Assembly: GCA_022573485.1 (NCBI GenBank)
Contig: JACZTW010000110.1
Coordinates: 1 to 11,180, forward strand
Length of the DNA stretch: 11,180 bases
Reading direction: 5' to 3'
DNA from: Planctomycetota bacterium
GTDB lineage: Bacteria; Planctomycetota; Phycisphaerae; UBA1845; CAIVHJ01
Made by a program: the position numbers and the translations under genes. The notes beneath the pieces were generated by a model. The model saw nothing but the letters and a program-made list of their open reading frames with translations, was not told the DNA's origin and did not search any database. Each line of letters begins with the position of its first letter. The first letter of the stretch is position 1. This document shows positions 5,782 through 11,180 of this stretch, in pieces.

Positions 5782-6841
5782 ACTTAAACACGCTCTTGTC
5801 CAATTGACTGGCGAGTTGCGATTCGTCTTCCTTGGGAATGTCGCGGATGAGCCAGTCGATGATTTGGTCTGAGCGAATGCCTTCCGCTTCGGCGTTGAAG
5901 TTTGTGATGATCCTGTGTCGCAGGACGGGATGGGCGACTTGGCGGATGTCTTCGGTCGAGACGTAGTATCTGCCGTTGAGCGCCGCCCGCGCCTTGCCGG
6001 CCAGCGTCAGAAACTGTGATGCCCGCGGGCCGGCGCCCCACTCCACGTAGTCTTTGATGAACGAGGGTGTGTGCTCATGGTTCGGGCGCGTCCAACGAGC
6101 GAATTTCATGGCGTAGCGGATAATGTGATCGGCGCAGGGCACACGGCGCACGACGTCCTGCAATTTGAGAATGTCACGCGCGGAAAGCACATATTCCACC
6201 TCGCTTTTATTGGTCGTTGTGGTGAGTTTGACGATCTCGAACTCTTCTTGTTCGCTGGGATAGTCCACTTGTATCTTGAACATGAAGCGATCGAGTTGCG
6301 CTTCGGGCAGCGGATACGTTCCCTCCTGCTCGATCGGATTCTGTGTGGCCAGCACGAAGAACGGCAGCGGCAGGCGGTGCTGGAAGCCGCCGACGGACAC
6401 TTGATTCTCCTGCATGGCTTCGAGCAGGGCGGCCTGCGTTTTGGGAGGCGTGCGATTGATCTCGTCAGCGAGTATGGCGTTGGCGAAGATGGGGCCTTTC
6501 ATGAAGCGTAGTTGGCGCGTGCCCGTCGATTTGTCTTCTTCAATGACCTCGGTCCCCAAAATATCCGACGGCATCAGGTCCGGGGTGAACTGGATCCGTG
6601 AGAAGCTCAGGGACAGCAACCTGCTGAGCGTGCTGATCATGAGGGTCTTTGCCAGCCCGGGCACGCCCTCCAGAATACAATGGCCTTTGCAGAACAGGGC
6701 GATCAGCAGCTCGCCGATGACACGGTCCTGGCCGACGATGACTTTGCCGAGTTCCTCGCGGATCCGGCCGTGAACTTCAGTCAGTTTCTCGAGCGCGGCG
6801 ATGGCTTCGTCGGCCGCCGGGGACGGGGAATCTGTGGTCAT
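5780..6841 (-). CDS. MoxR-family AAA+ ATPase
   Basis: A 353-residue cytoplasmic AAA+ chaperone ATPase of the MoxR family, thought to use ATP to remodel or activate vWA-domain partners such as those encoded downstream. Visible motifs are Walker A GVPGLAKT (59-66), Walker B ILADEINR (123-130, with D126 and E127), sensor 1 ATQNP (165-169), EQEGTYPLPEAQLDRF (171-186) with the arginine-finger region, and sensor 2 GPRASQ (271-276). The winged C-terminal part ends normally near residue 340. I chose the ATG at 6841 because AAAGGA lies 8 bases before it; the longer frame to 6982 runs through promoter and repeat sequence. It is the first gene of a minus-strand operon with a candidate promoter at 6907-6935. 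Its TAG is the first part of a heptamer array, so the last residues may have been altered. Confidence 0.95.
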   Translation of the reverse strand: MTTDSPSPAADEAIAALEKLTEVHGRIREELGKVIVGQDRVIGELLIALFCKGHCILEGVPGLAKTLMISTLSRLLSLSFSRIQFTPDLMPSDILGTEVIEEDKSTGTRQLRFMKGPIFANAILADEINRTPPKTQAALLEAMQENQVSVGGFQHRLPLPFFVLATQNPIEQEGTYPLPEAQLDRFMFKIQVDYPSEQEEFEIVKLTTTTNKSEVEYVLSARDILKLQDVVRRVPCADHIIRYAMKFARWTRPNHEHTPSFIKDYVEWGAGPRASQFLTLAGKARAALNGRYYVSTEDIRQVAHPVLRHRIITNFNAEAEGIRSDQIIDWLIRDIPKEDESQLASQLDKSVFK

Positions 6842-6849
6842 TGATTGAA

Positions 6850-6855
6850 TCCTTT
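6850..6855 (-). promoter_or_regulatory. ribosome binding site of moxR
   Basis: TCCTTT on the plus strand is AAAGGA on the coding strand, 8 bases before the ATG at 6841. It decides this start over upstream in-frame alternatives. Confidence 0.65.
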
Positions 6856-6906
6856 CGCTTGGACACCTCAGCGAGTCGCGGCCCATGTGCCTCTCGCTGC
6901 CGTGGG

Positions 6907-6935
6907 ATTGTAACTGCCTCACTGCCAAGGACCAA
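6907..6935 (-). promoter_or_regulatory. candidate sigma-70-type promoter for the moxR operon
   Basis: On the minus strand, TTGGTC (6930-6935, 3/6 of the -35 consensus), a 17-base spacer and TACAAT (6907-6912, 5/6 of the -10 consensus). Transcription would start near 6900, leaving a leader of about 60 bases before moxR. Confidence 0.4.
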
Positions 6936-6955
6936 GCAGAAGCAGTGCGGCGGGC

Positions 6956-7095
6956 TCCGACCTCAGTCCACAGTCCCGCCACTGGCGAGACTTCAGGCTA
7001 CAGGCTTCAAGCTACAGGCTACAGGTTACAGGTGCTTCCCCTGAAGTCCGAAGCCTTTCCTCAGTCCTCCAAGCTCAGTCCTCATGTCACAGTCC
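6956..7095 (+). repeat. heptamer array 3 (20 units) between the divergent promoters
   Basis: The 440-base gap between moxR and tpiA holds no gene; its centre is this array of 20 units in one phase: TCCGACC, TCAGTCC, ACAGTCC, two degenerate units, CTTCAGG, CTACAGG, CTTCAAG, CTACAGG twice, TTACAGG, TGCTTCC, CCTGAAG, TCCGAAG, CCTTTCC, then TCAGTCC-like units. The order CTTCAGG/CTACAGG, TGCTTCC, CCTGAAG is shared with arrays 1 and 2. Confidence 0.9.
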
Positions 7096-7112
7096 CGTGC
7101 GGCCGCAATCCC

Positions 7113-7141
7113 TTGACAACGACTGGCTTGCGAGCTAAAAA
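7113..7141 (+). promoter_or_regulatory. candidate promoter for the tpiA operon
   Basis: A perfect -35 TTGACA (7113-7118), a 17-base spacer and TAAAAA (7136-7141, 4/6 of the -10 consensus). Transcription would start near 7148, about 135 bases before tpiA. It begins 17 bases after the heptamer array. The long leader shows no structure I can name. Confidence 0.45.
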
Positions 7142-7281
7142 GGGCTGTTTCGGCGTAACGGGTCGAGCCGGCTGAGCTTGGGTTCCGCAGAGGCCATTAT
7201 CGGAGCGGTGTGGCTCGCGATGTGGTATTCTGGTTCCTGCGTTCGTACGCTCGACGCGGCACGAGGGATTCAGCACCGACC

Positions 7282-8037
7282 ATGCGTCGACCTTATGTTG
7301 TTGGCAACTGGAAGATGAACAACACGCTCGCCGAAGCGCGGGCGCTGGTTGCGGCGGTTCGCGAAGGGTTGGGCGATGGCTCGACCGCGGAGGTTGGGAT
7401 CGCGCCCTCGGCGGTCCTGCTCATGCCGATGTGCCGGGCGATTGCGGACAGCCCGATCCAACTGGGCGCGCAAAATGTTTATTGCGAACCCAGCGGCGCT
7501 TTTACGGGCGAAACCTCGCCCGCGATGTTGGTCGATGCGGGCTGCCGCTTTGTGATCGTCGGCCACAGCGAGCGGCGTGCGATTTTCGGCGAGTCCGGCG
7601 ATTTGCTGCGTCGAAAGGTGGCGGCGGCCATCGACGCCGGCTTGAACGTAATATACTGCCTCGGTGAAACGCTGGACCAGCGTGAGCGGGGCGAAACGAA
7701 CGACGTGTTGGAACGGCAACTTGCGGAAGTTCTGGTCGATGGGACCGACTGGCGGAAGATCACCGTGGCTTATGAACCGGTATGGGCCATCGGTACCGGC
7801 CGCAATGCGACGCCCGACCAGGCCCAGGCAGCGCACGAATTCCTGCGCGGCTGGCTCAACGAGAAATTCGGTGATACTGCCTCCGCCGAGATTCGGATCC
7901 AGTACGGAGGCAGCGTTAAACCAGCGAATGCCCACGAGCTGATGAACCTGCCGGACGTGGACGGAGCGTTGGTCGGCGGGGCCAGCCTGGCGGCCGATGA
8001 CTTCCTGGCCATCATTAGAGCGACTGAGGGCAGCTAG
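7282..8037 (+). CDS. tpiA: triose-phosphate isomerase
   Basis: Interconverts dihydroxyacetone phosphate and glyceraldehyde 3-phosphate in glycolysis and gluconeogenesis, in the cytoplasm. From the ATG at 7282 it is 251 residues, the usual length. All catalytic parts are present: N9-W-K11 in VGNWKMN, H95 in VGHSERR, E165 in AYEPVWAIGTG with the mobile loop after it, and the phosphate-binding YGGSVKP (208-214) and GALVGGASL (228-236). The frame is open upstream to 7210, but that would add 24 residues before the conserved RRPYVVGNWK start. No good ribosome binding site is seen (GAGGG is 14 bases away). It is the first gene of a plus-strand operon; secG follows after 27 bases, an order common in several phyla. 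Assignment is certain. Confidence 0.98.
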   Translation: MRRPYVVGNWKMNNTLAEARALVAAVREGLGDGSTAEVGIAPSAVLLMPMCRAIADSPIQLGAQNVYCEPSGAFTGETSPAMLVDAGCRFVIVGHSERRAIFGESGDLLRRKVAAAIDAGLNVIYCLGETLDQRERGETNDVLERQLAEVLVDGTDWRKITVAYEPVWAIGTGRNATPDQAQAAHEFLRGWLNEKFGDTASAEIRIQYGGSVKPANAHELMNLPDVDGALVGGASLAADDFLAIIRATEGS

Positions 8038-8064
8038 AATCGCAAACATTTTGGAGACCCAATA

Positions 8065-8520
8065 ATGAACTGGCTGCACTATTTCCTCGCGGCAGCAATT
8101 GTCTTCGTCTGCATGCTGCTCGTTATCATCATCCTGCTGCAGAAAGGCCGTGGGGGCGGTTTGTCGGGGGCGTTCGGCGGAGGAGGCGGCAGCGGCAGCG
8201 CATTCGGCGCCAAGACCGGTGATGTGTTCACGTGGATCACCGTCGTGATCGTCTCCCTGTATTTTCTGCTGAACATTGCAGGGAACTTTCAGTTCCGACA
8301 GGTCGTTGCGCCGACAGGACTCCCGGCCACTGGTCCGTTGGCAACACAACCGGGCGCAGATGGCGCAGCGGGCCAGGACGGCGACTCCGCTCCTTCGACC
8401 GCAGAAGCTGTACCCGTCGAGATCCCGCCTCCCGCCGGCGAAGGTGACGAGGAAGCAGGAACCCCAGCGGACGACGGCGATGCTCCCGATTTTCCCCAAC
8501 CCAAACCGGATAGCCCATAA
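8065..8520 (+). CDS. secG: preprotein translocase subunit SecG
   Basis: A small inner-membrane subunit of the SecYEG channel that aids protein export. The ATG at 8065 is preceded by TGGAG at 8 bases. Helix 1 is residues 4-26 (LHYFLAAAIVFVCMLLVIIILLQ). Then comes the diagnostic glycine-rich loop KGRGGGLSGAFGGGGGSG with SAFGAKTGDVFTWIT, and helix 2 is at about 56-74. After about residue 80 there is a 70-residue tail rich in Ala, Pro, Gly, Asp and Glu that is absent from short SecG proteins of about 75-110 residues. It is likely disordered; its side of the membrane is not settled by the sequence. It lies between tpiA (27 bases) and yicC (12 bases), clearly in one operon. Family is sure; the tail's role is unknown. 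Confidence 0.95.
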   Translation: MNWLHYFLAAAIVFVCMLLVIIILLQKGRGGGLSGAFGGGGGSGSAFGAKTGDVFTWITVVIVSLYFLLNIAGNFQFRQVVAPTGLPATGPLATQPGADGAAGQDGDSAPSTAEAVPVEIPPPAGEGDEEAGTPADDGDAPDFPQPKPDSP

Positions 8521-8532
8521 CGGTTCACCTCG

Positions 8533-9414
8533 ATGATCCAGTCGATGACAGGCTACGGTGATGCGGAGTGCAGCAGCGGCGGTCTGAACTATGCGCTGGA
8601 GATTCGCAGCGTCAACAATCGTTATTTCAAGTCCGCCGTCAAACTCTCTGAGCGCGTGCAGTTCTTTGAGCCGGAGGTTGACAAGCTGCTCCGGGCCCGC
8701 CTCGGGCGCGGCAGCATCAACTATCAATTGAAGATCAAGGACGGCGACGCCGGCACCGCCAGTGAAATCAATACGGATCTGCTCCGGGCTTACGCGGATC
8801 AGTTACGGGTGCTGGTCGAGGACGGAGTCGTTGACAAGATCGACATGGCGTCGCTGCTGACCTTGCCGGGCGTGTGCAGCGCCCCTGACCTCGACCCACA
8901 CCAGCGGGAACAAATTGCGGAGACGACCCGGCGATTGACTGCGGAAGCCATCGACAAGCTGATCGCCATGCGACGCGAAGAGGGACAGGCACTGGCCCGC
9001 GATCTGCACACTCATACCGCAGCCCTTCGCACACTGGTAGACCAGACCGCAGAGTTGGCGCCCCAGGTCGTGGTGTCCTACAAGAACCGTCTCAAGACGC
9101 GCGTCGATGAACTGCTGGCTGATGTGCAATTGAACATCGAACAGGAAGCTCTGCTGCGCGAGGTGGCGGTTTTTGCGGAACGCTGCGACATCGCCGAGGA
9201 ACTCATCCGCTTGCGGAGCCATCTGGACCAGTTTGACCAGCTCTGCAACGGCGATGAATACGTCGGCCGAAAGCTGGATTTCCTGGCCCAGGAAATGCTG
9301 CGTGAAGCCAACACCATCGGCAGCAAGGCCAACGACTCCGCCATCGCCCGAAACGTGGTCGAGATGAAAGGCACCATCGACCGCATCAAGGAACAAGTGC
9401 AGAACGTCGAATAG
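8533..9414 (+). CDS. yicC: YicC-family endoribonuclease
   Basis: A 293-residue member of the YicC/YloC family, cytoplasmic metal-dependent endoribonucleases thought to act in RNA turnover. The N-terminus SMTGYGDAE (4-12) and SVNNRYFKS are hallmarks of the YicC_N domain. The C-terminal DUF1732 region is fully conserved: AERCDIAEELIRLRSHLDQF (about 215-234), GRKLDFLAQEMLREANTIGS, and an ending close to the usual IKEQVQNVE. Length matches the family. The start is the ATG at 8533, 12 bases after secG. No strong ribosome binding site precedes it, so translation may be coupled to secG. In many bacteria yicC is next to gmk, as here after 176 bases, supporting the identity. Confidence 0.95.
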   Translation: MIQSMTGYGDAECSSGGLNYALEIRSVNNRYFKSAVKLSERVQFFEPEVDKLLRARLGRGSINYQLKIKDGDAGTASEINTDLLRAYADQLRVLVEDGVVDKIDMASLLTLPGVCSAPDLDPHQREQIAETTRRLTAEAIDKLIAMRREEGQALARDLHTHTAALRTLVDQTAELAPQVVVSYKNRLKTRVDELLADVQLNIEQEALLREVAVFAERCDIAEELIRLRSHLDQFDQLCNGDEYVGRKLDFLAQEMLREANTIGSKANDSAIARNVVEMKGTIDRIKEQVQNVE

Positions 9415-9541
9415 AGCGGCGGAGCGACCGGCATTTCGCAGGCCGTCGGCCAGGATCCAATTCCCCTCGGCAAAGCTGCCAAACGGCAAGCCACGGACAG
9501 GATCTTCCGATTTGACTTCGTCGTTTAGCAGACGCTCCGTT

Positions 9542-9570
9542 TTGGCATTACGCGCGCAGGATTCAATAGA
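9542..9570 (+). promoter_or_regulatory. weak candidate promoter before gmk
   Basis: TTGGCA (5/6 of the -35 consensus), a 17-base spacer and AATAGA (only 3/6 of the -10 consensus). The 176-base gap between yicC and gmk is longer than other gaps in this operon, which leaves room for an internal promoter, but the match is poor. Confidence 0.22.
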
Positions 9571-9578
9571 ACTGTCGG

Positions 9579-9584
9579 AAAGGA
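9579..9584 (+). promoter_or_regulatory. ribosome binding site of gmk
   Basis: AAAGGA lies 6 bases before the ATG at 9591, which starts just before the conserved KLIVISGPSGAGKT segment. Confidence 0.65.
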
Positions 9585-9590
9585 CATAGG

Positions 9591-10154
9591 ATGCCCCAAG
9601 GCAAGTTGATCGTCATTAGCGGCCCGTCCGGGGCGGGCAAGACTTCAATCTGCAACAAGTTGCTGGAACTCCTGCCCAACGCGCGCTGGAGCGTGTCCGC
9701 CACCACCCGCCCGATCCGCAACGGCGAAGCGGACGGCGAGAGCTACGAATTCATCAGCCGCGATGAGTTTCTCCGCCGAAAACAGAACGGCGAGTTTCTG
9801 GAAACGGCGGAATACCTTGGCGAACTGTACGGCACACCGCTGGCGCCGATCCGCGAGGCTGTCGAGCACGGTGAACACATCATCCTTGAGATCGAGGTCC
9901 AAGGCGGCAAGCAAGTGGCCGAAAAAATGCCGGAATCGATCCGCGTGTTCATATTGCCGCCCACCATGGAAACGCTCAAAGCCCGCCTCGCAGGCCGAAA
10001 GACCGAATCACAGCAGCAACAGGCCAAACGCCTCGCCGAAGCCGACGGTGAAATCGGCTTCGCCCGCGACAACCGCTGCTACGACCACTTCGTCACCAAC
10101 GACGAACTTGACAGTACCGTGGCCGAAATCACACGCATTATCGATCAGCAGTAG
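9591..10154 (+). CDS. gmk: guanylate kinase
   Basis: Phosphorylates GMP to GDP with ATP, in nucleotide salvage and GTP supply, in the cytoplasm. It has 187 residues, a little shorter than the common 200-210. The P-loop GPSGAGKT is at 11-18. The GMP-binding stretch SVSATTRPIRNGEADGESYEF has R40, R43 and Y52, followed by GEFLETAEYLGELYGTP (67-83). LEIEVQGGKQV (99-109) is the LEIDxQGAxxV block. The lid region LAGRKTESQQQQAKRL keeps R136 and R147, with three extra glutamines in a row. The ATG at 9591 is set by AAAGGA 6 bases upstream. In many bacteria rpoZ follows gmk; here an unrelated HNH-type gene follows instead. Confidence 0.96.
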   Translation: MPQGKLIVISGPSGAGKTSICNKLLELLPNARWSVSATTRPIRNGEADGESYEFISRDEFLRRKQNGEFLETAEYLGELYGTPLAPIREAVEHGEHIILEIEVQGGKQVAEKMPESIRVFILPPTMETLKARLAGRKTESQQQQAKRLAEADGEIGFARDNRCYDHFVTNDELDSTVAEITRIIDQQ

Positions 10155-10323
10155 AAACGAAATCCGGTATCGGCGCTGGAACGCGGTGCGACGGGCGGTC
10201 GCCCATTGACAGAACACTCTGTACGCAGGCATTCCGTTGGAGTATTACCTGGAAGCAACGCCAGTAAGCGCGTCTATCTGGAAACCATATGAACAGAATT
10301 CAGACATCTGAAATCGAACCGAA

Positions 10324-11025
10324 ATGACAAAGCATGGACGCCAACGAACACGACAATGCGCATACTGCGGGAAGCATCGTGAGATCACGCGCGATCATGT
10401 GATCCCGCGCTGCTTGTTTCCGCGTCCGCTGCCCAACAAGATGGTCACGGTTCCGGCGTGCAACGACTGCAATTCCAAAAAGGCTCGCCACGACGACTTT
10501 CTCCGTGATCTTTTGACTTCCGATATTGCGGGCAACGAGAGTCCGATCGCTCAACAGATCTTCCAGGAAAAGGTCCTTTCATCACACCGGCAGGGTAAGT
10601 CACTCTTGGCGCGAATCGCACTCGACGAGGCCAAGGAGACGCCAATCATCACTGAATCGGGATACTATTGGGGGGGATGTCATGTGGCGCATTTCGATCT
10701 TAATCGGGCGATTGAAATGTTTTCGTTCCTTGTGCGCGGCCTCTACTTCCGTTTGCGACGAATCGTGCTACCACCTGATTGCACGTTTGACGTGCGCCGA
10801 CTGGGCAGCGAAGATGCCAACAAATGGTGGGAATTCTTCAAAGAAAACCAATACAATGGTCCTTATACCCTTGGCGATAGCGTGTTCTGGTGTGCTTACC
10901 AATACGCCGCGCGAGACGATGCAATCACGTTCTGGATTTTAGTGTTTTACGATCGTGTCTTCTATCGCGTCGTCACAATGCCAGCGGGTTTTGAATGGGA
11001 ACCAAAGACCGAACACATGGTCTAA
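10324..11025 (+). CDS. stand-alone HNH-endonuclease-like protein with novel C-terminal part
   Basis: A 233-residue protein. Residues 12-53 form a zinc-type HNH module: C12-x2-C15, the DHVIPR block with D24 and H25, N38, then C46-x2-C49-N50 and K53. In this superfamily such residues bind zinc and a catalytic metal and cleave DNA. Residues 100-233 are rich in aromatic amino acids (GYYWGGCHVAHF, NKWWEFFKEN, WCAYQYAARDD, FWILVFYDRVFYRVV) and match no family I recognise. Only a weak or absent ribosome binding site precedes the ATG. By eye the gene is less GC-rich than its neighbours, and its TAA stop is embedded in an attC-like sequence, so it looks like an acquired gene, perhaps an old integron cassette. 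A defence or homing role is possible but not shown. No methylase or restriction partner is visible. Confidence 0.75.
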   Translation: MTKHGRQRTRQCAYCGKHREITRDHVIPRCLFPRPLPNKMVTVPACNDCNSKKARHDDFLRDLLTSDIAGNESPIAQQIFQEKVLSSHRQGKSLLARIALDEAKETPIITESGYYWGGCHVAHFDLNRAIEMFSFLVRGLYFRLRRIVLPPDCTFDVRRLGSEDANKWWEFFKENQYNGPYTLGDSVFWCAYQYAARDDAITFWILVFYDRVFYRVVTMPAGFEWEPKTEHMV

Positions 11026-11078
11026 CAAAGCGTTGCGCCCGACCCGGCATGCGGAGGTTGTCCCGTGTATAGTTGAAC
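11020..11078 (+). other. attC-like site, good left end, poor right end
   Basis: GTCTAAC (11020-11026) fits the RYYYAAC box of integron attC sites and contains the stop codon of the HNH gene, as is usual in cassettes. The following AAAGCGTTGC is like many attC left halves. The only downstream GTTRRRY box is GTTGAAC (11072-11078), giving a 59-base span. The inner arms, however, are not complementary, so it may be a decayed or recombined half-site. Confidence 0.35.
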
Positions 11079-11180
11079 TTGAGCGGCTCTCCCGCATCAG
11101 CAGCTTCCTTACTACGCCGCTTCGGAAGAACAATCAACCTGATCCATTTCTGGGTCCAACACCGCCATCAACCGGGGCAT

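Noticed and set aside
6842..6982. Upstream extension of the moxR frame by 47 codons
   Set aside because: The extension runs through the candidate promoter and the edge of the heptamer array; the ATG at 6841 has a good ribosome binding site.
6956..7095. CRISPR array
   Set aside because: The repeats are contiguous 7-bp units without spacers, and no cas genes are present.
7270..8727. Minus-strand open frame of 485 codons antisense to tpiA and secG
   Set aside because: A shadow of high-GC codon usage in two firmly identified genes; it crosses both genes and their spacer without motifs.
10182..10200. Hairpin after gmk (GCGAC / GTCGC and GGGCG / CGCCC) as a terminator
   Set aside because: The stems are 5 bp, mutually exclusive, and not followed by a T-tract.
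11112..11180. Minus-strand open stretch of 22 codons running off the right edge, ending MAVLDPEMDQVDCSSEAA
   Set aside because: Could be the C-terminus of a neighbouring gene, but it is too short to recognise and has no supporting motif; an open frame of this length is expected by chance.
1..11180. tRNA or rRNA genes
   Set aside because: No cloverleaf with the conserved T-arm, and no conserved rRNA segments were seen on either strand by eye.

Overview
The window suggests a bacterium of the Planctomycetota, most likely a draft or metagenome-derived genome. The grounds are a tpiA-secG-yicC-gmk gene order, a MoxR / DUF58 / BatA-like operon typical of that phylum, a four-helix-bundle (23S IVP-type) gene, and abundant short 7-bp repeats. 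The phylum call rests on gene content and remembered gene order; no search was run.

Layout. (1) Positions 1-1.6 kb, plus strand: the C-terminal half of an MFS transporter, then an unrecognised membrane-anchored protein. (2) About 1.57-1.62 kb: a probable breakpoint. The plus-strand unknown gene and a minus-strand operon gene run into each other and both appear to lose their natural 3' ends there. (3) 1.54-6.84 kb, minus strand, read right to left: moxR ATPase, a small four-helix-bundle gene, a DUF58 protein, a large BatA-like vWA membrane protein, and a broken N-terminal fragment of a fourth membrane protein. This is a MoxR-type chaperone operon, in which the ATPase is thought to act on vWA-domain partners at the membrane. 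(4) 6.84-7.28 kb: a divergent promoter region whose centre is filled by a 20-unit heptamer array. (5) 7.28-10.15 kb, plus strand: tpiA, secG, yicC and gmk (glycolysis, protein export, RNase, GMP kinase). (6) 10.32-11.03 kb, plus strand: a lone HNH-family protein whose stop codon lies inside a sequence like the left end of an integron attC site. No certain gene follows.

The most interesting layer is not the genes. A family of strictly 7-bp-phased degenerate repeat arrays occurs at five places. One array supplies a stop codon and C-terminus (BatA-like), one an N-terminus (DUF58) and one the stop-to-start spacer between moxR and the small gene. One is an 18-unit, 126-bp insertion that adds exactly 42 in-frame residues to the BatA-like protein. 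One sits precisely between the two divergent promoters. Two arrays form 31-bp inverted arms (28/31 match) bracketing the four-helix-bundle gene, giving a 543-bp cassette inserted between moxR and its DUF58 partner. In the operon mRNA these arms could pair into a long stem with the small gene as its loop. This resembles the layout of 23S rRNA intervening sequences that carry genes of the same protein family, and it is the best candidate here for an undescribed element.
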